Origin: Rhizobium sp. BT03
GTDB taxonomy: Bacteria > Pseudomonadota > Alphaproteobacteria > Rhizobiales > Rhizobiaceae
NCBI RefSeq assembly: GCF_030053155.1
Contig: NZ_CP125640.1
Span: 1,860,001 to 1,924,000, forward strand
Length of the DNA stretch: 64,000 nt
Direction: 5' to 3'
In this document: piece by piece, positions 36,867-45,940 of the stretch
How the letters are laid out: each line of letters opens with the position of its first letter
Numbering within the stretch: position 1 is the stretch's first letter
The notes under the pieces: model-generated
What the model was told of the DNA's origin: nothing
Databases searched by the model: none
Seen by the model: only the letters and a program-made list of their open reading frames with translations
Translations under genes and position numbers: made by a program

Positions 36867-38657
36867 TCAGCGCAGCGGCTGCCGCGCTTCGAGGCCATGA
36901 ACAAGAAGCCGGTCGCGCAGGCCGGAGAGTTCGGAGCGCAGCACCTCCATCTCGTCGGCCGCGGTCGGGACCGGTTGCGGTGCCGGCGGCGGCGAAGACA
37001 GCGATGGGGATTCCTCTTCGGGAGCTGCCATGGGTTTACGCCGACGCAGCAGGAAGGCTGCAGCAAGACCGGCGGCGAGACCCGCGGCAGCGCCGGCCAG
37101 CGAGCGGCCGGTCAGGCCGTCGGGCGCCGATACCGCCGTTGCCCGAGCCGGGCTGATGAGAGAGATATGGCCGTCGGCAACCGTTCCCGTCGAGGCGGAC
37201 GCTGCATCTTCCAGGCGCGAGCGTGCGGCGGTCGCCTTCTCGCTGAGCTCGGTCAGCCGGGCGAGATCGACGCCGGTATCCCGGCTTTGCGCGATCAGCG
37301 TGTTGCGGCGGTCGTTCAAGCCCTTGCGCGCATCGACGGCCGCCTTCGCGGCGGCGTTGGCGGCCTGGGCAAGACGGGCAAGCTCCTTGCCCATATTCTC
37401 CTTCAGACCATCGGTTTCGGCCTGCTGCTGCAGCAGGCGCGGATGGCGCGGGCCGAGCTCGGCCGACAGCTGCGCAAGCGCCGTCCTGGCAACCGCATAT
37501 TTGTCGCGCCAGTCCTGCAGCGCCGGCGAGAGCATGTCGGAAGGCAGCGAACCGTCGAGCACGCCGGCAAGTTTTGCGGCTTTCAACCGGTCGGCCTGCG
37601 CCTTGGCGCTGAGGATAGTCTGGTCGGCTTCTTTCAGATCGGCATCGAGCCGGTCGATCTGGCGGCGAAGATCGACCGCCACCTTGACGTTGCCCTCGCC
37701 GCTCTTTGCCGTGAAGGCCGTCAGTTCCGCTTTCGCCTCGTCATAGGCCTTGCGCAAGGCCGCGTCGGTTTCGGCGCTGCCGCCGGGGCCGTCCGCCGGG
37801 GAAACCGCTTCGGCAAGCCTTGCGGCGATGCGCATGGATTTGCCGCTGTCGCCGGTCGTCACCCGCACGCGGATCGTGCCGGCGGCAGCATCGGGCAGGA
37901 TCTCCACGGCATGTTTCAACGCCGCCTCGGCGCGCGAGGCCGGATCGGCGGCTGCCCCGGTCGCCGAGAGCAGATCGAGCGCAACGCCAAGCGCATTGGC
38001 CCTTTGGCCGGCAAATTCGGGATCGTGATCGAGTTTCAGGGCGGCGACCGCCGAAGCAACGACCCGCGCCGAGATCAGCCCTTTCGCCGCGGCCTGCGTG
38101 AAGGCGGCCCGGCTTGCGGCATCGGTCTTCACCGCAAGCGTCGCTTCGGCGCGGTAGAGGGTTGGCGAAGCCGGCATCAGCGCCGGCAGGCCGGCGCCGA
38201 TCATCGTCGCAGCGGCGACCGTCACCGCAAGAGCACTGCCGCCGACGCGCCGCCGCGGCGCTGGCGGGCGGGGCTCGGCCGCTTCCTGCCGGATCGCGGC
38301 CAGCGGTTCGGGCGAGATTATCGGCTGGATGACCGGAGCAGCCGGTTCTTGACGGCGCGGCTGTTCGTGAGGAAGCGGATGGCCGATGTCGTTGGCGGCC
38401 CGTAGGCGATTGCCGAGGATGGTTTCGATACGATCAACCAGCGGCTCCGTGCGCGCCGCCTTCGCACGCTGCTCTTCCAGCGCGCGGCCGATGGCGCGCA
38501 GCAGTTCGGCCTCGGGCGGAGCGATATCAGGCCGGTTCGACCGGGGCAATCTGGGGGGCACACCATAACGATCGTCATGGGCGCGCACCGACGCGGGCGC
38601 CGCCGGCCGGGCGGCCGGGCGATCGTGAAAGCTGCTTCTGGCCCTGATATCGTACAT
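36867..38657 (-). CDS. Wzz/ExoP-like polysaccharide chain-length or export protein
   Basis: A 596-residue membrane protein. A cytoplasmic N-terminal part of about 165 residues is rich in Arg, Pro and Ala. A membrane helix follows (VTVAAATMIGAGLPALMPA), then a periplasmic region with Wzz-like beginning and long coiled-coil stretches (about residues 320-480), and a second helix near 535-555 (AGAAAGLAAGLAAAFLLRRR) before a Pro-rich tail. This two-helix, coiled-coil layout is that of PCP co-polymerases such as ExoP/GumC, but no Walker-type kinase domain is present. It sits next to a WecG/TagA glycosyltransferase, supporting a cell-surface polysaccharide role. ATG 38657 preferred over GTG 38666. 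Confidence 0.7.
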   Translation of the reverse strand: MYDIRARSSFHDRPAARPAAPASVRAHDDRYGVPPRLPRSNRPDIAPPEAELLRAIGRALEEQRAKAARTEPLVDRIETILGNRLRAANDIGHPLPHEQPRRQEPAAPVIQPIISPEPLAAIRQEAAEPRPPAPRRRVGGSALAVTVAAATMIGAGLPALMPASPTLYRAEATLAVKTDAASRAAFTQAAAKGLISARVVASAVAALKLDHDPEFAGQRANALGVALDLLSATGAAADPASRAEAALKHAVEILPDAAAGTIRVRVTTGDSGKSMRIAARLAEAVSPADGPGGSAETDAALRKAYDEAKAELTAFTAKSGEGNVKVAVDLRRQIDRLDADLKEADQTILSAKAQADRLKAAKLAGVLDGSLPSDMLSPALQDWRDKYAVARTALAQLSAELGPRHPRLLQQQAETDGLKENMGKELARLAQAANAAAKAAVDARKGLNDRRNTLIAQSRDTGVDLARLTELSEKATAARSRLEDAASASTGTVADGHISLISPARATAVSAPDGLTGRSLAGAAAGLAAGLAAAFLLRRRKPMAAPEEESPSLSSPPPAPQPVPTAADEMEVLRSELSGLRDRLLVHGLEARQPLR

Positions 38658-38783
38658 TTGCGCCACATCTCATGCACATGATGGCCGAATTTAATCATCC
38701 GCACGGATGCAGATGATTAAGCCAGTCTAAATATTCATGGCAAAGAAATGGTTAATTGCAGCGTGTAAGAACTGAGCATAGCG

Positions 38784-38807
38784 CCTCGAATCGGAACCGA
38801 TTTGAGG
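38784..38807. repeat. Second copy of the AATCGGAA-CGATT palindrome
   Basis: A 24-base near-perfect palindrome (CCTCGAATCGG and CCGATTTGAGG arms) that differs from 759-782 at four positions while keeping pairing. It sits between the WecG-type and Wzz-like genes. Confidence 0.6.
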
Positions 38808-38819
38808 CTGTCTATCGCT

Positions 38820-39659
38820 TCAGCTTGCTTTCTTGTGGTCTGACCGCGGCTGCAGCGCGGTGGCGGGCTCTTCCGGATGGCTGAGGATCCTTTCACGCCG
38901 CTGGAAGCGATAGCGCAGCACATGGAAGAGAAAGACCGGGATACCGATGACGTAGCGGCGCCAGAGGCGCGTCGGCTCCTGCAACAGGCGATAGGCCCAT
39001 TCCATACGCATCATCCGCACCGTCTTCGGTGCGCGGGGAACGGCGCCGGAAACGAAGTCGAAGAGGGCGCCGACCGTCAGCACCAGGCGCGCATGATCGG
39101 CACGGATATTGTCGTGGACCCATTTCTCCTGCAGCGGCGTTCCCATGCCGACGATCAGGATGTCGAGCTTCTGACGCTCGATCTCCTCGGTGACCTCAGT
39201 GGAATCGACCTTGTCGAAATAACCGTCGGAAACGACGACGAATTCATGCCAGGGCGTATGCCTGCGGAAATTTTCCGCCGCCGCCTCGACGACCGAACGC
39301 GTGCCGCCGATCAGGCCGATGCGGCGCGGAGCCTCCATGAAGGTCAGGAAGGCCGGCACGAAATCGGTGCCGTTCAGATTGGCGGGGAACGGCGAACCAT
39401 GGGCGATCTGCGATGCGATGTTGAGGCCGATGCCATCCGGCAGCACCAGATTGTGCGACATGATCCGGTAATATTCGTCGTCGCGCAGCGCCGTCAGCAT
39501 GTTGTGGGCGTTGACGAAGCAAACCACGGTCTGGCCGACGGGAATGGAGGCCAGCTCGTTGATGAAAACGAGGGCATCGTCCCAGCCGAGATCGCAGACC
39601 GGCAGATCGAAGATCGTCCGCCGCGATGCGAGCACCGCGAAGTTTGCAATCAGATTCAT
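38820..39659 (-). CDS. WecG/TagA/CpsF-family glycosyltransferase
   Basis: A 279-residue GT26 enzyme, which in known members transfers ManNAc, ManNAcA or glucose to a lipid-linked sugar at the inner face of the membrane. The family signature region appears as VNAHNMLTAL near residue 56, LPDGIGLNIASQ near 81, RIGLIGGT near 119, and GMGTPLQEKWV near 170. The C-terminal portion (RYVIGIPVFLFHVLRYRFQR) looks membrane-associated. ATG 39659 has a strong GGAGG; a longer form from 39686 lacks one. Probably linked with the Wzz-like protein in making a surface polysaccharide; acceptor unknown. Confidence 0.88.
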   Translation of the reverse strand: MNLIANFAVLASRRTIFDLPVCDLGWDDALVFINELASIPVGQTVVCFVNAHNMLTALRDDEYYRIMSHNLVLPDGIGLNIASQIAHGSPFPANLNGTDFVPAFLTFMEAPRRIGLIGGTRSVVEAAAENFRRHTPWHEFVVVSDGYFDKVDSTEVTEEIERQKLDILIVGMGTPLQEKWVHDNIRADHARLVLTVGALFDFVSGAVPRAPKTVRMMRMEWAYRLLQEPTRLWRRYVIGIPVFLFHVLRYRFQRRERILSHPEEPATALQPRSDHKKAS

Positions 39660-39894
39660 TCCTACCTCCTGCCGAGGGTGCTGCATGCGCCCGACATCCC
39701 GGAAAACAAGCCCATCATTGCGCAGCGCAGGTTCCTGGAAGAACCGGCCGCGTCACGCCCGGACGGCGTCGCTCCGATCTCGGAAGGCGGCACTGCCGGG
39801 CTGTGACACCTGTATAACAGGACGGCTTCAAACAACCCTTAGGAAAATCCCTTGAATTTCCATGCTCGTATAAGTGGTTTATTAACCACGTGCG

Positions 39895-40002
39895 CTAAAG
39901 CGCGTCGCGATCTTTTGGATTCGCTCCTTGCGCTTTAGTTCTTTGTTTTTACGCATGTCTTTGCGGCAAAAGCGCTTCGCGCTTTTGCGCGACATGCTTT
40001 AA
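39895..40002. repeat. Dispersed intergenic repeat, copy 2
   Basis: It begins TAAAGCGCGTCGCGATCTTT and ends GCGCGACATGCTTTAA like copy 1, but its centre is a simple hairpin (AAAAGCGC...GCGCTTTT). The rest of 39660-40051 holds the promoter side of the glycosyltransferase gene, with a GTGGTT/AACCAC palindrome at 39874-39889, and a terminator at the right end. Confidence 0.8.
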
Positions 40003-40034
40003 CGAAAAACGGCGCCTTGCGGCGCCGTTTTCGT
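40003..40034 (-). terminator. Terminator at the end of the flagellar unit
   Basis: AAACGGCGCC (40007-40016) pairs exactly with GGCGCCGTTT (40021-40030), flanked by A- and T-rich bases, so it works in both directions. On the minus strand the tail is TTCGTT. It is 21 bases after the last flagellar-cluster gene. Confidence 0.85.
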
Positions 40035-40051
40035 CGATGCTATTCTGAATA

Positions 40052-40591
40052 TTAGTGGGCGGCCGGCGCCGGCGCTTCGCCGGCCGGTGCGGTCTCGACG
40101 ATCTTGACGGGTGTGCCCACTTTCTTCGGCTGCCCGGCGGAGCTTTCCTTGACGTCTTCCTTGGAGAGATAGTCGAGCTGCTCCAGCATCACCTCGGCGA
40201 CATAGTCGCCGCCGAGACGCTCGTTCATGCCCTTCTTGATCTCTTCGCGGAAGACCTTCGGATCGAAGGATTTGATATGGGCGATATCGACCATCTTGTT
40301 GCCGACGAGCAGGCTGAAAAGCTCGTCCGTGGTCATCTCGGCCAGCGGCAGCGTGACGCCCTTCAGCATCTCCTTGTTCATCATGAAGGAAACGCGGCCG
40401 AGGAAGTAGCCGGTGATCGCGCCGTCACCGATGATGGGGACGGTGATCGTTTCGCCCTTCACCAGTTCGAGCGCGCTCTGCTTGGAATCAGTGGCCGCAG
40501 GCTCCGGCGCGGTCGCCAGATACACCGAGAAATAGACCGAAGCCAAGGTGATGGCGCAAACCCAGACACCGGTAAGGACGAGCTTGATCAT
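40052..40591 (-). CDS. Uncharacterised flagellar-cluster membrane protein
   Basis: A 179-residue protein with one N-terminal membrane helix (LVLTGVWVCAITLASVYFSV) followed by a periplasmic part of mixed structure, with AITGYFLGRVSFMMNK and a C-terminal Pro- and Ala-rich tail. Its size and single anchor recall FliL, but the periplasmic domain does not show the FliL pattern clearly. It is the last gene of the minus-strand flagellar block; its start (ATG 40591) shares one base with the stop of the preceding gene. Function unknown; a basal-body or motor accessory role is inferred from position. Confidence 0.75.
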   Translation of the reverse strand: MIKLVLTGVWVCAITLASVYFSVYLATAPEPAATDSKQSALELVKGETITVPIIGDGAITGYFLGRVSFMMNKEMLKGVTLPLAEMTTDELFSLLVGNKMVDIAHIKSFDPKVFREEIKKGMNERLGGDYVAEVMLEQLDYLSKEDVKESSAGQPKKVGTPVKIVETAPAGEAPAPAAH

Positions 40592-40956
40592 CAGTTTCCA
40601 CGCGCGGCGAATTGTTCCTGGGAATAGGTGCCGTCGGCATCGGCGTCCTGAACGGCGTTCTTCAGCAGGTCGGCGACAGCGCGAACCGCTTCGAGATGCG
40701 CCTCGACCCGACGGGCATTGAGAACCAGCTTCTTCTTCAGCCCATGCAGCTGATCGAGATGAGCAGCGGCAAGCTCGGCCGGATCGGTGTCGCGGAACAG
40801 CATCGACAGCTCATAGAGGCAGCGGCTCTTATGCGCATTGGAGACCTTGAGATCGAACTGCGGATCGCTGCCGATCCGGGTGTTCTCATTGTCGATGATC
40901 ATTTCGAGGCGTCCGAGAACGGATTTGATCCTGTATTCGTTCGAAACTATTTCCAT
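40591..40956 (-). CDS. Small helical flagellar-cluster protein, possible export chaperone
   Basis: A 121-residue, mainly helical soluble protein. It has an N-terminal amphipathic section (SVLGRLEMIIDNENTRI), a middle part with ELSMLFRD, and a Lys/Arg-rich helix (LHGLKKKLVLNARRVEAHLE). Size, charge and context next to flgK, flgL and a rod-binding protein resemble FlgN-type chaperones of hook-associated proteins, which evolve fast and are hard to recognise. That assignment is inference only. ATG 40956. Confidence 0.65.
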   Translation of the reverse strand: MEIVSNEYRIKSVLGRLEMIIDNENTRIGSDPQFDLKVSNAHKSRCLYELSMLFRDTDPAELAAAHLDQLHGLKKKLVLNARRVEAHLEAVRAVADLLKNAVQDADADGTYSQEQFAARGN

Positions 40957-40981
40957 TGTACCCTCGGTTATGCGTCGCTTG

Positions 40982-41028
40982 GAGCATGATGCCGAAAACT
41001 GTGCGCGGTTTCGGATCGCAGCATGCTC
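40982..41028. repeat. Rhizobial GAGCATG palindrome
   Basis: GAGCATG and CATGCTC ends enclose GCCGAAAAC...GGTTTCGG arms, forming one long imperfect hairpin. Elements with this GAGCATGATGCCGAAAA opening are abundant between genes in rhizobial genomes. It lies between the rod-binding-protein gene and its downstream partner. A second short hairpin (ATTTCAGGCC/GGCCTGAAAT, 41057-41080) touches the stop codon of the upstream gene. Confidence 0.75.
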
Positions 41029-41079
41029 TAACTCTTCAATTGAGAAGCGGATTCAGATTTCAGGCCAAGGGGCCTGAAA

Positions 41080-41643
41080 TCATCCTGTTCTATCGGTCTT
41101 GGCTTCGGCGGTCGGCGTGCCGAATGTCTTGCGCTGGAAGTCGTCGATCATGCTGAGCGCAGTGTTGCGGTCATCGTTATCGGTCGAGGCATTGACGATC
41201 TTGCCTTCCTGCCGGCGCAGCTGCTCGCTGTACATCTGCTTGGCGATGCCGATGCCGTCGCCCTTGGCCATGGTGTTGCCGAGCTGTTCGGCCATCATGC
41301 CTTTCCAGATATCGCCGGTGGCGCCCTTGCCGTAGACGTCCTCGCTTTCGCTCGGCAGCATGGACTTGACGAAATTCTGCAGAACCATGGCCTCGAACTT
41401 CCGGTAGCTTTCCGGCACTTCCTCGGCCTTGGTGCGGTTCTGGATGTTGTTGAGGCCGCTTTTCTGGCCGATATGATCGAGAACATCGACCGTAGTGGAG
41501 AAGCCCTTGCCGTTCTCGGCGAGGCTCGTTGCGGCAAAGGCCGCACGATTTGCCTTCAATTTTTCCTGGGCCGCCTGAACCTCCATGGGGTCGGCAGCTT
41601 TGACAACGTCCAGGACCAGATCACTGGGGGGCGAAATAGCCAC
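41080..41643 (-). CDS. Flagellar rod-binding protein (FlgJ N-terminal type)
   Basis: A 187-residue protein with the rod-binding domain found at the N-terminus of FlgJ. The diagnostic segment ESYRKFEAMVLQNFVKSMLP is near residue 88, with IWKGMMAEQLGNTMAKGDGIGIAKQM after it. It lacks the C-terminal muramidase of gammaproteobacterial FlgJ, as in other alphaproteobacteria; the separate transglycosylase encoded at 51713-52291 may supply that activity. GTG 41643 follows AGAGGATTGTAAC. It ends inside a hairpin, with an intergenic repeat beyond. Confidence 0.85.
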   Translation of the reverse strand: MAISPPSDLVLDVVKAADPMEVQAAQEKLKANRAAFAATSLAENGKGFSTTVDVLDHIGQKSGLNNIQNRTKAEEVPESYRKFEAMVLQNFVKSMLPSESEDVYGKGATGDIWKGMMAEQLGNTMAKGDGIGIAKQMYSEQLRRQEGKIVNASTDNDDRNTALSMIDDFQRKTFGTPTAEAKTDRTG

Positions 41644-41674
41644 GTTACAATCCTCTAATTTAAGATCGTAACGA

Positions 41675-42088
41675 CTATGGGTTTCGAAGCTTGCTGGAGG
41701 CTGGCGTTGCGAATTGCTGATCGATGACATCGTAGACGGCATTGTCGTCGGCCTCGCGGCGCTCGGCCTCGAGGGCTTCTTTCATGCCTTCTTCGAACCG
41801 GTCACCCTTGGCGCGCTCACGCGCCAGCCGCATTTCGTGGACCTGCTGCATGCCGGTCAGCTGCAGGTCCTTGATGGAGAGCCTGCCGAATCGGTCGGCG
41901 TAATTTTGCGAGAAAGCGTGATGGACCGGGTCCATGGAACCGAGCGCGACGATGACGTCGTCCATCTGCGCATTGACCTCGACGCGCTGGCGGCTGGTTT
42001 CGGCCAGATCGTTCTCGGCCATCCTTTCGATATGCCGCTGCACCGAGAGCAGTCGTTTGAGCTTCTGGGAGCGGTTCTTTTCGACCAT
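41675..42088 (-). CDS. FliJ-like coiled-coil protein
   Basis: A 137-residue, highly charged helical protein. The opening SQKLKRLLSVQRHIERMAE is like the start of FliJ, the coiled-coil stalk of the flagellar export ATPase, and the second half is a long Arg/Glu helix (MRLARERAKGDRFEEGMKEA). It starts just after fliR. FliJ homology is inferred from size, pattern and context, as FliJ sequences diverge strongly. ATG 42088 lies four bases past the fliR stop codon. Confidence 0.65.
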   Translation of the reverse strand: MVEKNRSQKLKRLLSVQRHIERMAENDLAETSRQRVEVNAQMDDVIVALGSMDPVHHAFSQNYADRFGRLSIKDLQLTGMQQVHEMRLARERAKGDRFEEGMKEALEAERREADDNAVYDVIDQQFATPASSKLRNP

Positions 42089-42092
42089 CGTC

Positions 42093-42845
42093 TCAACGCC
42101 CGATATAGATTGAGCCGAAGGACTGGCCGAACTGGCTGACCAACGCCGCAATCGAGAAATAGATCAGGAAGAGCCCGCCCATCAGCAGATAGGGCGTGGA
42201 GATGAAGTAGACCGGGATCTGCGGCGCCAGCTTGTTGATGAAGCCGATCGAGACGTTGAAGATCAGGCCGTAGATCAAAAACGGACTCGACAGCCGCAGC
42301 ATGATGTAGGTGGTCTGCTCCAGCGTGTCGGTAAAGGAGATCAGCGTCGCGCGCATCTGCATCAGGCCGCCGAAGGGCATGGTCGTGTAGGAATCGATCA
42401 GCGCGCGGAAGACGATGTGATGGAAATCCATGATGAAGAGGATCATGATGCCGGCAAAGGTGATAAAGGCGGAAAGGCTGGTCTCCGGCGAATCTTCGAC
42501 GATGTCGGCCGAGCCCGGCTGGGTATAGCCGACCATCGTGGCAAGGATCGAGGCGGCGAACTGCATGCCGAGCGTGTAGATCCTCGCCAGCATGCCGTAC
42601 ATCACACCGATCAGCGATTCGCTGAAGATCAGGCCGATATAGGTTCCGGAACCGGTGTGAACGGCCGGATAGACAGTATCCCAGAGCAGCGGCACGACGG
42701 CGATCGAGAGTGCGACGGCGATGAAGACGCGCAACTGTTCGGGCACGCGCGCCGAGGAAAAACCCGGAAGAGCCAGCACACAGCCACCGATCCGGCAGAA
42801 AACCAGGAACAGCGCGAGAACGGTCCCTTGCGGGTCTGTTATCAT
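42093..42845 (-). CDS. fliR: Flagellar export apparatus protein FliR
   Basis: A 250-residue inner-membrane protein with about six hydrophobic helices and the conserved segments [19 protein letters not shown] near residue 25 and [13 protein letters not shown] near 110. FliR forms the export gate together with FliP and FliQ. Its ATG overlaps the flhA stop codon by four bases. Confidence 0.95.
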   Translation of the reverse strand: MITDPQGTVLALFLVFCRIGGCVLALPGFSSARVPEQLRVFIAVALSIAVVPLLWDTVYPAVHTGSGTYIGLIFSESLIGVMYGMLARIYTLGMQFAASILATMVGYTQPGSADIVEDSPETSLSAFITFAGIMILFIMDFHHIVFRALIDSYTTMPFGGLMQMRATLISFTDTLEQTTYIMLRLSSPFLIYGLIFNVSIGFINKLAPQIPVYFISTPYLLMGGLFLIYFSIAALVSQFGQSFGSIYIGR

Positions 42846-44929
42846 GAAATAGAGCCCAAAATCTTTATCTCGATGCCCTTGGCCAGTTCGACATGCGACA
42901 GGACCGGCAGCGTGGCGAACAGCCGTTCGATGATCATGCGCACATAGGAGCGTGTTTCCGGCGAGGTGACAAGTGCGAATGGCAGGCCGCGATCCATGAA
43001 CTCACGGATAACTTTGGTGGCCTGTTCGCTGAACTCCTCCAGGCTGCGCGGATCGATGTCGAATTCGATCACCTCGCCCTTGGTGTCACGCTTCAGCGCC
43101 TGGTGGAAAGCGAGATCCCATTTGCTGCCCAACCTCAGCACGCGCAACACGCCATTGTCGGCGAGGTCGCCGCAAAGCTGCTGGGCCATGCGGATGCGGA
43201 CATGCTCGACGATCTGCTCGGTCTTCCTGACATGCGGGGCGAGTTCGGCCACCGCTTCGAGGATGAGGTGCAGGTTGCGGATCGAGACGCGTTCGGCCAA
43301 CAGCAGCTTGAGCACCGCCTGCAGACCCGAATAGGACATGTGCGACGAGCAGATCTCGTCGGCGAGCTTCTTGTATTCCGGGTCGAGCCGGTCGATCAGC
43401 ACCTTGACGTCCTTATAGGACAGAAGCTGCGGCAGGTTGTTGCGGATGACCTCGCTCATATGGGTCAGCACGACGGAAACATTGTCGATCGGCTGGAAGC
43501 CCTCGCGTTTCAGGTCGTCGGCGAAGTTTTCGAGGATCGAGACGGCCGGCATGCCGAAAGCGGGTTCGCGGATTTCGTCGCCGGGGATGCTCGGCCGGCG
43601 GCCGGCGCCGGTAACGACGAGAACTTCGCCGACGCGCAGCAGATTGGAGGCGACCGTCGTGCCGTGAATGCGGATCTGGTAGGACTTCTCGGCGATGGCG
43701 ATATCGTCGGTGACCTTGATCTCGGGCACGACGAAACCGTATTGCGTGGCGAACTTCTTGCGCATCTTGCCGACGCGGAAGGCGAGTTCCTGGTGGGCGC
43801 CGAGCAGGCGGGTCGAGACCATCTTGCCGAGTGCGAGCTCGATCTCGGAGGTGCGCAGCACCGACTTGACCGAATCCTTTTCCAGCTCCTTGTTCTGGAC
43901 GACCTTCTTTTCCTCCTGCTCGCGGCGAAGCTTGTTTTCAGCCTCGACCTGACGCGGGATGAACCAGGCGCCGAAGGCGAGAAGACTGCCGAGGATCACG
44001 AAGGGGACGAATGGCAGGCCCGGCATCAAGGCCAGGACGAACATCAGTACGGCCGAGACCGAGAGCGCGCGGGGATAACCGCTCAACTGGTTGACGACAG
44101 CCTGGTCGGTGGAGCCGGTGGTGCCGCCGCGCGAGACGAGGAGGCCGGCGGCGAGCGAGACGATGAGGGCCGGCATCTGCGAGACGAGGCCGTCGCCGAC
44201 GGAGAGCTTGACGAAGACGTCGGCTGCTTCGCCGATCGGCATGCCGTGGCGGAAATAGCCGATGATGATGCCGCCGAAGACGTTGATGGCGGTGATGATC
44301 AGGCCGGCGACGGCATCGCCGCGCACGAATTTCGAGGCACCGTCCATCGCACCGAAGAAGGAGCTTTCCTCTTCGAGTTCCCGGCGCCGGCGCTGGGCTT
44401 CCCTTTCATCGATGATGCCGGCCGAAAGATCGGCGTCGATCGACATCTGCTTGCCGGGGATGGCATCGAGGGTGAAGCGCGCGCCGACTTCGGCGATACG
44501 CGTGGCGCCCTTGGTGATGACGATGAAGTTGATGGTGATGAGAATCAGGAAGACGATCAGACCGATGACGAAGTCGCCCGACATCACCAGGCTTGCGAAA
44601 CCGGCGATGACGCCGCCGGCCGCATCGTGGCCTTCATTGCCGTGGGACAGGATGACGCGCGTCGTCGCGATGTTCAGCGCCAGCCGGGTCATCGTCGCGA
44701 TCAGCAGAATGGTCGGGAAGGACGAGAAATCGAGCGGTTTCTGGATCCACAGCGCGACCATCAGGATCAGCACCGAGAAGGCGATCGAGAAGGCCAGTCC
44801 CATGTCGATCAGGAATGGCGGGATCGGCAGGAAGAGAATGCAGATGATGCCGATGATGCCGAGGGCAAAACCGATATCGCGCAGGCTCGGGGCGACTTTC
44901 GGAAGGGGGAGTGCAGGTGGTTGCGCCAT
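42842..44929 (-). CDS. flhA: Flagellar export gate protein FlhA
   Basis: A 695-residue protein. The N-terminal half has eight membrane helices with the FHIPEP hallmark cytoplasmic loop ([31 protein letters not shown], near residue 145); the C-terminal half is the soluble domain that docks chaperone-substrate complexes. It overlaps fliR by four bases and is separated from fliQ by a 212-base gap holding a dispersed repeat. GCGCCATAACAG context; ATG 44929. Confidence 0.97.
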   Translation of the reverse strand: MAQPPALPLPKVAPSLRDIGFALGIIGIICILFLPIPPFLIDMGLAFSIAFSVLILMVALWIQKPLDFSSFPTILLIATMTRLALNIATTRVILSHGNEGHDAAGGVIAGFASLVMSGDFVIGLIVFLILITINFIVITKGATRIAEVGARFTLDAIPGKQMSIDADLSAGIIDEREAQRRRRELEEESSFFGAMDGASKFVRGDAVAGLIITAINVFGGIIIGYFRHGMPIGEAADVFVKLSVGDGLVSQMPALIVSLAAGLLVSRGGTTGSTDQAVVNQLSGYPRALSVSAVLMFVLALMPGLPFVPFVILGSLLAFGAWFIPRQVEAENKLRREQEEKKVVQNKELEKDSVKSVLRTSEIELALGKMVSTRLLGAHQELAFRVGKMRKKFATQYGFVVPEIKVTDDIAIAEKSYQIRIHGTTVASNLLRVGEVLVVTGAGRRPSIPGDEIREPAFGMPAVSILENFADDLKREGFQPIDNVSVVLTHMSEVIRNNLPQLLSYKDVKVLIDRLDPEYKKLADEICSSHMSYSGLQAVLKLLLAERVSIRNLHLILEAVAELAPHVRKTEQIVEHVRIRMAQQLCGDLADNGVLRVLRLGSKWDLAFHQALKRDTKGEVIEFDIDPRSLEEFSEQATKVIREFMDRGLPFALVTSPETRSYVRMIIERLFATLPVLSHVELAKGIEIKILGSIS

Positions 44930-45018
44930 AACAGTTCCGTCTCTTCATGAGAGGAGGCGGACTCGGTCCGCCCAATTCGGATCGAGAGTTAAATGGCGAA
45001 GCTTGCGCGAAGGTGGCT

Positions 45019-45144
45019 CAGAGTGGTTCAGCTTTTCATCGAAGCGCAGAACCGCTCTTAGCTTTGTTTCCACGCAATCCCCGGCAAAAGCGCTTTGCGC
45101 TTTGTCTGGCAAAACCGCTGCGCACTTTTGCTGGAATTGCTCTA
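45019..45144. repeat. Dispersed intergenic repeat, divergent copy 3
   Basis: It shares TTAGCTTTGTTTCCACGCA-type, GGCAAAAGCGCTTTGCGCTTTG-like and TGGCAAAACCGCTGC blocks with copy 1, and closes with AATTGCTCTAG. The final CTA at 45142-45144 is the fliQ stop codon on the other strand. It fills most of the flhA-fliQ gap. Confidence 0.65.
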
Positions 45145-45408
45145 GAAGCCGGACTGGATGCGCGAGAAGACCAGATTGGTGAAAATCGAGACCTGCGAGC
45201 CGACGAAGGGGGCGGTGACGCCGACGGTGATCAGCACCGCGACGATCTTCGGCACGAAGGTCAGCGTCGCTTCCTGCACCTGGGTCAGCGCCTGTATCAA
45301 GGCGATGATGAGACCCACCACCATCGCGGCGATGACGGCGGGACCGGCAGCAATCAGGACGGTCCAGATCGCGGCCTGGAACAGATCCAATGCATCAGCT
45401 TCATTCAT
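45142..45408 (-). CDS. fliQ: Flagellar export apparatus protein FliQ
   Basis: An 88-residue inner-membrane protein with two helices (TVLIAAGPAVIAAMVVGLII and AVLITVGVTAPFVGSQVSIF) and the connecting motif ALTQVQEATLTFVPK that is characteristic of FliQ. Part of the FliPQR export gate. Its stop codon lies inside a dispersed repeat. It starts 88 bases after flgD. Confidence 0.95.
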   Translation of the reverse strand: MNEADALDLFQAAIWTVLIAAGPAVIAAMVVGLIIALIQALTQVQEATLTFVPKIVAVLITVGVTAPFVGSQVSIFTNLVFSRIQSGF

Positions 45409-45496
45409 CTGAAGGCAACCTCATATCGCCTTGAAGCAGCCCCGCCGAGGCCGGGCCGCTATTGATTGGTGTCACAGGCGCGTCGGCGCCGCGGTA

Positions 45497-45940
45497 TCAG
45501 CTACTGCTGCTGTCGCTGGTCGTGGTCGGCGCCTTGTCAGCAACGGTGATTCCCGCCTGCACGAGTATCTTACCGCCATCCGTGGTCGTCGCAATGATGC
45601 CGTCGGAATAAACCTTGACGGATTCGATGGTGCCTTTGACGGTGCCGTCGGCGCTTTCCATGTATTTGCCGACGTAGCTGCTGGCCTGGGTGAGGCTCGA
45701 GCTTGACAGCAGCGTATCCAGCTTGGTGTTGGTCTGGATCGTCTGTTCGACCTGCGAGAAGCTTGCCAGCTGTGACATCTGCTCGCTGGCGTCGACCGGA
45801 TCGGTCGGATCCTGGTTCTTCATCTGCGCGATGAGCAGCTGAAGGAAATTGTCGTAGTTCAGCGTCGCTTTCTGCTGGGCGGAACTTGTCGTGCTTGTCG
45901 TGCCCGTTGAGGTCACACTCGATGTTGCATCTACCGCCAT
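45497..45940 (-). CDS. flgD: Hook-capping protein FlgD
   Basis: A 147-residue FlgD, at the short end for the family. The Ser/Thr-rich N-terminus leads into the diagnostic [20 protein letters not shown] near residue 30 and [17 protein letters not shown] near 53; the C-terminal fibronectin-like and tudor-like part is reduced. FlgD caps the growing hook. The start overlaps flbT by 10 bases. Confidence 0.93.
   Translation of the reverse strand: MAVDATSSVTSTGTTSTTSSAQQKATLNYDNFLQLLIAQMKNQDPTDPVDASEQMSQLASFSQVEQTIQTNTKLDTLLSSSSLTQASSYVGKYMESADGTVKGTIESVKVYSDGIIATTTDGGKILVQAGITVADKAPTTTSDSSSS

Noticed and set aside
42893..44950. A 685-codon plus-strand frame opposite flhA
   Set aside because: Acidic low-complexity shadow of a clear flhA gene.
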